A DNA stretch of 9,766 nucleotides from Rhodospirillales bacterium (GTDB lineage: Bacteria > Pseudomonadota > Alphaproteobacteria > Rhodospirillales > JADHTD01), in contig JADHTD010000081.1 of assembly GCA_016776525.1 (NCBI GenBank), forward strand, positions 1-9,766, written 5' to 3'. The notes under the pieces are model-generated. The model was not told the origin of the DNA, ran no database searches, and saw nothing but the letters and a program-made list of their open reading frames with translations. Below, in pieces: positions 1 to 5,716 of the stretch. Position numbers and translations under genes: made by a program. Numbering within the stretch: the first letter of the stretch is position 1; each line of letters starts with the position of its first letter.

Positions 1-43
1 CCAGGGTAGTCCGCATTCTTTTGATTCGGTTACCTCTCAAACT

Positions 44-61
44 GGGCAGCGACGGCTGCCC
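44..61. repeat. GC-rich inverted repeat (7-bp stem, 4-nt loop)
   Basis: Arms 44-50 (GGGCAGC) and 55-61 (GCTGCCC) pair perfectly around the loop GACG. CTCTC at 34-38 and GAGAG at 63-67 could extend the stem across an asymmetric internal loop. Neither strand has a T-run directly after it, so it is not a classical terminator. It may be a structure near the next gene outside the window. Positions 1-146 contain no gene that I can recognise. Confidence 0.4.
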
Positions 62-85
62 CGAGAGTTAATACGAGCGAGCCTT

Positions 86-111
86 ATTGCATTTATGCAA
101 TCCATGCATGG
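86..111. repeat. Two adjacent palindromes downstream of hup
   Basis: ATTGCAT (86-92) and ATGCAAT (95-101) form a perfect inverted repeat with a 2-bp centre. A perfect 10-bp palindrome, CCATGCATGG, follows at 102-111. The core ATGCA/TGCAT is shared by both. Twofold symmetry of this kind is typical of dimeric regulator sites, but no regulator is identifiable and the gene it would serve lies outside the window. Confidence 0.35.
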
Positions 112-146
112 GCACGCAGTGCGCCCGGCGACTGAGGGATATGAAC

Positions 147-181
147 AAAAAAAAACCGGCCGCCCGATGGGGGCAGCCGGT
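147..181 (-). terminator. Rho-independent terminator of hup
   Basis: Read on the minus strand, an 11-bp GC-rich stem is formed by 181-171 and 165-155, with one G-U wobble and a 5-nt loop. It runs straight into nine T residues (plus-strand A-run 147-155). It begins 30 nt after the hup stop codon, the expected place for the end of this transcript. Confidence 0.9.
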
Positions 182-211
182 CCCTTGAAATGTCGTCTTG
201 AAGGAGGGTGT

Positions 212-484
212 TTAGTTCACCGCACTCTTCAATGCTTTACCGGCCTTAAACTTCGGCTGGTTGGAAGCGGGAATCTGAATCGTCTCGCCAGTACGCGGGT
301 TACGACCCTGCGTCGCCTTGCGTGCCGCGACGCTGAAAGTACCGAAACCAACCAAGCGGACTTCGTTGCCGCCCTTCAAAGCACTGGTGACCGCATCAAG
401 AATGCCATCAACAGCTTTCGAAGCGTCTGCTTTCGATAAACCCGTGTTACCCGCGACTGCTGCGACTAGATCATTTTTATTCAA
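212..484 (-). CDS. hup: HU family DNA-binding protein (nucleoid-associated)
   Basis: A 90-residue histone-like protein, the standard HU length. HU dimers bind and bend DNA without strong sequence preference, compacting the nucleoid and assisting replication, repair and recombination. The N-terminus MNKNDLVAAVA is the usual HU opening. GFGTF (46-50) lies at the start of the beta-sheet saddle. RNPRTG (61-66) is the arm tip, with the intercalating proline at 63. The start is TTG (plus 482-484). I chose it because it gives the exact family N-terminus and has a purine-rich ribosome-binding site, AGAGGGGG (499-492), about 8 nt upstream. The frame stays open to 661, but the extra 59 residues do not resemble HU. 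The gene follows lon, as is common in proteobacteria, but the 527-nt gap, its own promoter candidate and its own terminator suggest a separate transcript. The sequence cannot settle whether it acts as a homodimer. Confidence 0.96.
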   Translation of the reverse strand: MNKNDLVAAVAGNTGLSKADASKAVDGILDAVTSALKGGNEVRLVGFGTFSVAARKATQGRNPRTGETIQIPASNQPKFKAGKALKSAVN

Positions 485-567
485 GGTAAGGCCCCCTCTT
501 CTGTCTGAAGAATTTGTATGTAAAAGGCTTGAAAACCTAACGTCATCAAGACTTACTGAACGCGCAA

Positions 568-597
568 AGTGTAGAGCGGAAAAAATATCCGCGTCAA
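568..597 (-). promoter_or_regulatory. Candidate sigma70 promoter of hup
   Basis: On the minus strand, TTGACG (plus 592-597) is followed after 18 bp by TACACT (plus 568-573). These match the sigma70 -35 consensus at 5 of 6 positions and the -10 at 4 of 6. Initiation near 561 would leave a leader of about 77 nt before the TTG start. The spacer contains a small inverted repeat (GCGGA/TCCGC, 576-592). Five short A-tracts lie just upstream. Confidence 0.5.
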
Positions 598-755
598 TCG
601 AAGAACCGCAGTTTTCCCCAGGTTTTTGCGGTTTTGCGGCGCATTTTGCCATTTGCACCATTTACGCTGCCATTAACCCTATATGAAACAATCGTTTACC
701 GGTTATTGCAAAAAAACGGTTGAATGGCGGATTTGTGGGATTTTTTTTAAAAAAC

Positions 756-764
756 TGTGGATAA
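756..764 (-). promoter_or_regulatory. Perfect DnaA-box 9-mer
   Basis: The minus strand reads TTATCCACA, identical to the high-affinity DnaA box. A T8A6 tract (741-754) borders it. A degenerate relative with the shared core TGTGG lies at 734-738, exactly 22 bp away in the same orientation. One perfect box does not make an origin. It could be a DnaA-responsive regulatory or titration site, or chance. Confidence 0.35.
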
Positions 765-832
765 CCGGGCTTCCCGGTGGGGCATTCGGTCCAAAACAAG
801 CGAATCGGCGGCCCGGGTCAACCGAGCCGCCG
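764..832 (-). terminator. Two hairpins in the distal lon 3' region
   Basis: CGGCGGC (806-812) pairs with GCCGCCG (826-832), with a further 3 bp inside after a mismatch. ACCGGG and CCCGGT pair around a 3-nt loop at 764-778. On the minus strand each is followed by only a delayed T-rich stretch, near 799-792 and 754-749. They may act as weak or backup terminators, or as barriers to 3' exonucleases. The evidence for true termination is thin. Confidence 0.25.
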
Positions 833-858
833 CTGGGAATTCTTTATCGTATTAGTCG

Positions 859-899
859 AAAAAAGGATCGCCGGGAGGACGCTGTCAGAGCCGCCCCGG
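859..899 (-). terminator. Possible terminator of lon
   Basis: On the minus strand CCGGGG (899-894) can pair with TCCCGG (876-871), including one G-U pair. A T6 run lies at 864-859, six nt past the stem. The loop is long at 17 nt and the gap to the T-run is larger than ideal. It sits about 110 nt after the lon stop. It is the best candidate for the end of the lon transcript, but a weak one. Confidence 0.3.
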
Positions 900-1011
900 G
901 AGGATCGGAATTAACCCAGGCATTCCGACAACCCGGTTACACTGCTCTCAATGAGAGGTATCGAACGGATTCACAGAATTGATTGTTCGCTCCAATCAAA
1001 CCTGATCCGGT

Positions 1012-3411
1012 CTAGTGGGTGACGACGTCGCCGACATCTCCATTAGCGGAGGCCATTGCCGCCGCCTTGACGTCTTCCTCGGTCCATTCGATGGCTACGA
1101 GCTTATCGACCAAGGCGTGTTCCAGCACCTCGTCGACATTCGACACCAGAACCAGTTCCAATCCCTTTTTGACGTTGTCCGGAATTTCAGCCAGATCTTT
1201 TTCATTCTCTTTCGGGATCAGCACTTTCTTGACGCCGCCGCGAAGGGCCGCCAGCAGTTTTTCCTTGAGACCGCCGATCGGCAGCACGCGCCCGCGCAGG
1301 GTCACTTCACCGGTCATCGCCACATCCTTACGCACGGCGATACCGGTCAGCACCGAAACGATCGAGGTGACCATGCCGACACCGGCCGAGGGACCGTCCT
1401 TCGGCGTCGCCCCTTCCGGAACGTGCACGTGGATGTCCTTGGTATTGAACATCGGCGGCTTGATACCGAAATCGAGGGCCCGGGAATGCACATAGGATTT
1501 GGCCGCCTGAATCGATTCCTGCATGACGTCGCCCAATTTACCGGTAATCGTCATCCTGCCCTTGCCGGGCACGAGAACGGATTCGATGTTGAGCAGTTCA
1601 CCGCCGACTTCCGTCCAGGCAAGGCCGGTGGTAACGCCAACCAGGTCTTCCAGTTCGGTTTCGCCGTAACGGTACCTTTTGACCCCGGCATATTTGCCGA
1701 GATTGCGCCGCGTCAGGTGAACTTCCTTTTTATCCTCGGCCATGATGTCCTTGATCGCCTTACGGGTCAGATTGGCCAGTTCCCGTTCCAGGTTACGGAC
1801 CCCGGCTTCCCGCGTGTAATAGCGGATAAGATCGCGGACCGCCGTATCGGAAATCGACCATTCGCCTTTCTTCAGGCCATGGGCTTCGATCTGTTTGGGG
1901 ATCAGGTGGCGTTTGGAGATTTCCACCTTCTCGTCTTCCGTATAGCCGGAAAGACGGATGATCTCCATGCGGTCCAGCAATGGCGACGGCATGTTCATGG
2001 TGTTCGCCGTGGTTACGAACATGACATCGGACAGGTCGTAATCGACTTCCAGGTAATGGTCGTTGAAAGTGTTGTTCTGTTCCGGGTCTAGGACTTCCAG
2101 CAACGCCGACGCCGGGTCGCCGCGCCAGTCGTTGCCCATCTTGTCGACCTCGTCCAGCAGAAACAGCGGGTTCGAGACCTTGGCTTTCTTCATGCCCTGG
2201 ATGACCTTGCCCGGCATCGATCCGATGTAGGTGCGCCGGTGGCCGCGAATTTCCGACTCATCGCGCACCCCGCCCAGCGACATGCGGACGAATTTACGTC
2301 CCGATGAGCGCGCGATGGACGCCCCCAGCGACGTTTTGCCAACGCCCGGAGGGCCGACCAGGCAGAGAATTGGTCCTTTGATCTTCTTGGTCCGCTGTTG
2401 AACGGCCAAATATTCGAGGATCCGCTCTTTGACCTTATCCAGGCCATAGTGGTCCTTATCGAGAATTTCCTTGGCGGCCTTGATGTCCTTCTTGGTGTTG
2501 GTGCGCTTTTTCCAGGGAATCGACAAAATCCAGTCGAGGTAATTGCGCACGACGGTCGCTTCCGCCGACATCGGGCTCATGGACTTGAACTTTTTCAACT
2601 CAGCGGATGCCTTTTCGCGGGCTTCTTTGCTCAGTTTGACCTTCTTGATACGCTCGTCGAATTCGGCTGCCTCGTCACGGCCGTCTTCGGTTTCGCCAAG
2701 TTCCTTCTGGATCGCCTTCAACTGCTCATTGAGATAGTACTCGCGCTGAGTCTTCTCCATCTGGCGTTTGACGCGGTTGCGGATCTTCTTTTCGACCTGC
2801 AGGACGCCGATTTCCGATTCCATGTGCGCGTAGACTTTTTCCAACCGTTCGGAGACGGTTTCGATTTCCAGCAATTCCTGCTTCTCAGAAATCTTCAGGG
2901 CCAGGTGCGAAGCCACCGTATCGGCCAGCTTGCTGGGTGAATCGATCTGGTTGATGGAGACCAGGACTTCCGGCGGAATCTTCTTGTTGAGTTTGATGTA
3001 CTGCTCGAATTGGGTGATCACCGAGCGCGACAGGGCTTCCATTTCCTGACTGTCGTCTTCGCTTTCGCCGATGGTTTTCACCTCGGCTTCGAAAAACTGC
3101 TCGTTGTCGGAAAAACGCGTGATCAGGGCCCGCTGGCCGCCTTCTACCAACACCTTTACCGTGCCATCGGGCAGCTTGAGGAGTTGCAGGACCGTGGAAA
3201 CGGTGCCGACGGTGTAAATATCATCGGTGGAGGGGTCGTCCTCGGCGGCGTTCTTCTGGGCGACCAGAAGAATCTGCTTGTCATCTTTCATAACATCTTC
3301 GAGGGCTCGCACGGATTTATCGCGGCCGACGAAAAGCGGCACGATCATATGCGGAAAGATAACGATATCGCGCAAGGGAAGTACGGGAAACAGTTCACCA
3401 GATGTGGTCAC
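1012..3411 (-). CDS. lon: Endopeptidase La (ATP-dependent Lon protease)
   Basis: A complete 799-residue LonA protease. This homohexameric cytosolic enzyme unfolds and degrades damaged proteins and specific short-lived regulators. The N-terminal substrate-binding domain starts with FPVLPLRDIVIFPHMIVPL (8-26), and a charged helical region spans about 180-280. The AAA+ domain has Walker A GPPGVGKT (353-360) and Walker B LFLLDE (416-421). The protease domain has the catalytic serine in DGPSAG (S675) and the lysine in LKEK (K718); their 43-residue spacing equals that of the E. coli S679/K722 dyad. All key residues are present. The start is GTG (plus 3409-3411), with GGAG seven nt upstream; the N-terminus then aligns with the family. 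It lies 128 nt after clpX, so it could be read from clpX or from its own promoter. Lon is classically heat inducible, and the upstream sequence only partly supports this here. Confidence 0.98.
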   Translation of the reverse strand: MTTSGELFPVLPLRDIVIFPHMIVPLFVGRDKSVRALEDVMKDDKQILLVAQKNAAEDDPSTDDIYTVGTVSTVLQLLKLPDGTVKVLVEGGQRALITRFSDNEQFFEAEVKTIGESEDDSQEMEALSRSVITQFEQYIKLNKKIPPEVLVSINQIDSPSKLADTVASHLALKISEKQELLEIETVSERLEKVYAHMESEIGVLQVEKKIRNRVKRQMEKTQREYYLNEQLKAIQKELGETEDGRDEAAEFDERIKKVKLSKEAREKASAELKKFKSMSPMSAEATVVRNYLDWILSIPWKKRTNTKKDIKAAKEILDKDHYGLDKVKERILEYLAVQQRTKKIKGPILCLVGPPGVGKTSLGASIARSSGRKFVRMSLGGVRDESEIRGHRRTYIGSMPGKVIQGMKKAKVSNPLFLLDEVDKMGNDWRGDPASALLEVLDPEQNNTFNDHYLEVDYDLSDVMFVTTANTMNMPSPLLDRMEIIRLSGYTEDEKVEISKRHLIPKQIEAHGLKKGEWSISDTAVRDLIRYYTREAGVRNLERELANLTRKAIKDIMAEDKKEVHLTRRNLGKYAGVKRYRYGETELEDLVGVTTGLAWTEVGGELLNIESVLVPGKGRMTITGKLGDVMQESIQAAKSYVHSRALDFGIKPPMFNTKDIHVHVPEGATPKDGPSAGVGMVTSIVSVLTGIAVRKDVAMTGEVTLRGRVLPIGGLKEKLLAALRGGVKKVLIPKENEKDLAEIPDNVKKGLELVLVSNVDEVLEHALVDKLVAIEWTEEDVKAAAMASANGDVGDVVTH

Positions 3412-3459
3412 AAATTACTCCATATCAATCGTCAAGCCGACCCCGAATCGGAATCAGGT

Positions 3460-3505
3460 ATTAGCGTACCCGACATAGGTGGCCCTCAAAAGGGATTCCT
3501 GCAAG
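3460..3505 (-). promoter_or_regulatory. Candidate promoter elements upstream of lon
   Basis: Two weak readings exist on the minus strand. The first is a sigma70-like pair: TTGAGG (3489-3484) and GCTAAT (3465-3460), 18 bp apart. The second is a heat-shock-like -10, CCTATGTCGG (3479-3470), fitting the alphaproteobacterial RpoH pattern CYTATNTNNG as I recall it. The nearest CTTG (3505-3502) is 22 bp away, longer than the usual 17-18. Either would give a short leader before the GTG start. Confidence 0.3.
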
Positions 3506-3539
3506 GGGTACCGATAAAATATAGCCAGGAGGTGTAAGA

Positions 3540-4805
3540 TTAGGCGCTGGATTCTACTTCTTCATGCCGGTCGGCATAGATGTAGAGAGGCTTGGCGTGA
3601 TCCTCGGAAACTTCCCGGTTGATGACCACTTCCTGAATGTCTTCGAAACCCGGCAGGTCGAACATGGTATCGAGCAGGATATTTTCCATGATCGAGCGCA
3701 GGCCGCGGGCGCCGGTCTTACGTTGAACGGCTTTCTTGGCAATCGAGACCAGAGCATCGTCGGTAAAGACCAGCCGCACATCCTCCATTTCAAAGAGGCG
3801 CTGGTATTGCTTGACCAGGGCGTTCTTCGGAGTGGTCAGGATTTCAACCAGGGACCCCTCATCGAGATCGTCAAGCGTCGCCAATACCGGCAGACGGCCG
3901 ACGAATTCCGGAATGAGGCCGAATTTCAACAGGTCTTCCGGTTCGACGTCGCGGAGGATTTCGCCGGTCTGGCGGTCATCGGCGGAGCGAACGTCGGCGC
4001 CGAAGCCGATGGTTGATCCCTCGCCGCGCGACGAAATAATCTTGTCTAGTCCGGCAAACGCGCCACCACAGATAAACAGGATGTTGGTGGTGTCGACCTG
4101 CAGGAATTCCTGCTGCGGATGTTTGCGGCCGCCTTGCGGCGGAACACTGGCAACTGTGCCTTCCATGATTTTCAGCAAGGCCTGCTGGACGCCTTCGCCG
4201 GACACATCACGGGTGATCGACGGATTGTCGGACTTGCGGGAAATTTTGTCGACTTCGTCAATATAGACAATGCCGCGCTGGGCCCGTTCCACATTGTAAT
4301 CGGCGGCCTGTAAAAGCTTCAGGATGATATTTTCCACGTCCTCGCCGACATAACCGGCTTCGGTCAGTGTCGTCGCGTCGGCCATGGTAAAGGGCACATC
4401 AAGGATACGAGCCAGGGTCTGAGCCAACAGTGTCTTGCCGCAACCGGTCGGCCCGATCAGCAGAATATTCGATTTGGCCAGTTCCACATCGTTGTTCTTG
4501 GCACTGTGGCCGAGGCGTTTGTAATGGTTATGGACGGCCACCGAAAGGACACGCTTGGCATGATCCTGGCCGATCACATAGTCGTTCAGCACTTCACAGA
4601 TGTCGCGCGGCGTCGGCACACCATCGCCGGATTTGACGAGATTCGTCTTATGCTCTTCGCGGATGATATCCATGCACAGTTCGACGCATTCATCACAGAT
4701 GAATACCGTCGGTCCGGCAATAAGCTTACGGACCTCATGCTGGCTCTTACCGCAGAACGAGCAGTAGAGTGTGTTTTTCGAATCTCCACCGGAGGATTTG
4801 TTCAT
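3540..4805 (-). CDS. clpX: ATP-dependent Clp protease ATP-binding subunit ClpX
   Basis: A complete 421-residue AAA+ unfoldase, a normal family length. Hexameric ClpX recognises tagged substrates such as SsrA-marked proteins, unfolds them and threads them into ClpP. The N-terminal zinc-binding domain has CSFC (Cys15, Cys18) and CDEC (Cys37, Cys40). Walker A is GPTGCGKT (118-125) and Walker B is IVYIDEVDK (179-187). The pore loop contains GYVGED (151-156). The tripeptide IGF (266-268) is the loop that docks onto ClpP, and sensor 2 lies in GARGLRS (365-371). No key residue is missing. The ATG start (4805) has GGAG seven nt upstream. The gene is 190 nt downstream of clpP, with a candidate promoter between, so unfoldase levels may be set partly independently of ClpP. 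Confidence 0.98.
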   Translation of the reverse strand: MNKSSGGDSKNTLYCSFCGKSQHEVRKLIAGPTVFICDECVELCMDIIREEHKTNLVKSGDGVPTPRDICEVLNDYVIGQDHAKRVLSVAVHNHYKRLGHSAKNNDVELAKSNILLIGPTGCGKTLLAQTLARILDVPFTMADATTLTEAGYVGEDVENIILKLLQAADYNVERAQRGIVYIDEVDKISRKSDNPSITRDVSGEGVQQALLKIMEGTVASVPPQGGRKHPQQEFLQVDTTNILFICGGAFAGLDKIISSRGEGSTIGFGADVRSADDRQTGEILRDVEPEDLLKFGLIPEFVGRLPVLATLDDLDEGSLVEILTTPKNALVKQYQRLFEMEDVRLVFTDDALVSIAKKAVQRKTGARGLRSIMENILLDTMFDLPGFEDIQEVVINREVSEDHAKPLYIYADRHEEVESSA

Positions 4806-4995
4806 CGAGACTCCGTAAATATGACAATGTAGCCAAGCAACCCGTTAAACCGTGTTCGGGAGTCAACTTTCTCCGTTACACCGGTGGATGTTTCCATCCG
4901 AATAAGGATCGGTCAAGACTTCTCCGTATAAGGGACCGTATGGAGCAAGTCTTAAAATTGATATAATGCGTCCCTTGCGGGTCCGAACCCTTAAT
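4806..4995 (-). promoter_or_regulatory. clpP-clpX spacer with promoter and leader elements
   Basis: The 190-nt gap is long for an operon. On the minus strand a -10-like TATATC (plus 4960-4965) lies 16 bp after a poor -35, TTCGGA (plus 4982-4987). This predicts a clpX leader of about 148 nt. The leader would contain two near-identical 11-mers (plus 4897-4907 and 4923-4933, one mismatch, 26 bp apart) and a 5-bp hairpin with a GAAA tetraloop (4899-4886). No U-tract follows, so it is not a terminator. Which of these elements function is inferred. Confidence 0.35.
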
Positions 4996-5640
4996 CTATT
5001 TATCGCCGTTATCGTCCTCGTCATCGGTCGGCGGACGATTGGCCACGACCTCGTCAATAAGGCCGAATTCCTTGGCTTCATCCGGCGACATGAAGCGATC
5101 ACGTTCCAGTGACTTTTCAATAACATCCAGTTCCTGGCCGGTATGTTCGACATAAATTTCGTTCAACCGGTGCCTCAGCGAGAGAATTTCCTTGGCCTGG
5201 ATTTCAATATCCGTGGCCTGCCCCTGGGCGCCGCCGGACGGCTGATGGACCATGATTCGGGAATTGGGCAGGGCAAACCGTTTGCCTTCGGCGCCGCTGG
5301 CCAGCAGCAGGGAACCCATTGAGGCCGCCTGCCCGATGCAAACCGTGGACACATCGGGCCGGATGTACCGCATGGTGTCGTAGATGGCGAGTCCGGAGGT
5401 GACGATGCCACCCGGTGAATTGATATACAGCGCGATGTCCTTCTTCGGGTTTTCCGATTCCAGGAACAAAAGCTGTGCGCTGATCAGGCTGGCGACGGCA
5501 TCGTTGACTCCGCCGGTAAGGAAAATAATACGTTCCTTCAGTAACCGGGAATAAATGTCATAGGCGCGTTCCCCCCGGTTGGTGGTTTCAACCACCATCG
5601 GCACCAAATTGTTCATCGTCGTTTCGATCGGATTAGTCAT
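4996..5640 (-). CDS. clpP: ATP-dependent Clp protease proteolytic subunit ClpP
   Basis: A complete 214-residue serine peptidase. ClpP forms a double-heptamer chamber and degrades polypeptides delivered by ClpX or ClpA. The triad is Ser107 in GQAASMGS, His132 in VHQPSGGAQGQ and Asp181 in ERDRF; oxyanion-hole glycines lie in NSPGG (74-78). MTNPIETTMNNLVPMVVE is the usual alphaproteobacterial N-terminus. I chose ATG 5640: the open TTG four codons upstream has no properly spaced ribosome-binding site, and ATG 5616 would remove conserved residues. The site for ATG 5640 is itself modest (GGAAGA directly upstream, GAGGG 12 nt away). The C-terminus ends in an acidic tail (DDEDDNGDK). Gly44 stands where a proline is common (LTGPV). 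It is 76 nt downstream of tig and 190 nt upstream of clpX. Confidence 0.97.
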   Translation of the reverse strand: MTNPIETTMNNLVPMVVETTNRGERAYDIYSRLLKERIIFLTGGVNDAVASLISAQLLFLESENPKKDIALYINSPGGIVTSGLAIYDTMRYIRPDVSTVCIGQAASMGSLLLASGAEGKRFALPNSRIMVHQPSGGAQGQATDIEIQAKEILSLRHRLNEIYVEHTGQELDVIEKSLERDRFMSPDEAKEFGLIDEVVANRPPTDDEDDNGDK

Positions 5641-5716
5641 TCTTCCGTACAACCCTCATTAACCTCGCCAAGACCAGTTCAATAAGCCTGACACCAGATG
5701 CCCGGCCGGAAAAGGC

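Larger units (their letters stand above)
485..1011. other. Long lon-hup intergenic region, no gene seen
   Basis: These 527 nt contain no ORF resembling a protein and no recognisable tRNA or common ncRNA. Reading in the minus direction from the lon stop, they hold several hairpins: 999-979 (weak), 899-871, 832-806 and 778-764. Next come a DnaA-box 9-mer (764-756), a T8A6 tract (754-741), roughly phased A-tracts (654-612) and the hup promoter candidate (597-568). A 9-bp direct repeat, CCGGGAGGA, occurs at 871-879 and 896-904. Confidence 0.6.

Noticed and set aside
1..15. Start of the window resembles a fragment of a conserved 16S rRNA motif
   Set aside because: The similarity covers only about ten bases and the downstream sequence does not continue as rRNA.
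485..661. N-terminal extension of HU to a 149-residue protein starting at 661
   Set aside because: The extra residues are not HU-like, they cover the promoter candidate, and the TTG at 484 gives the exact family length and a good ribosome-binding site.
31..960. 9-mer inverted repeats (TACCTCTCA at 31-39, complement at 952-960) flanking the hup region
   Set aside because: A 9-bp inverted match within about 1 kb is expected by chance. No transposase or target duplication is present.
979..999. TTGATTG/CAATCAA hairpin just after lon as its terminator
   Set aside because: The stem is AT-rich and no T-run follows on the minus strand.
1015..2091. 358-codon open frame on the plus strand opposite lon
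   Set aside because: It is a shadow of the lon reading frame with no family resemblance and no evident ribosome-binding site or promoter.
3527..3534. Perfect Shine-Dalgarno-like AGGAGGTG on the plus strand after clpX
   Set aside because: No start codon at suitable spacing and no credible plus-strand gene follow. Read on the minus strand it is an anti-SD-like sequence, but it can pair with only about 4 bases at the lon ribosome-binding site.
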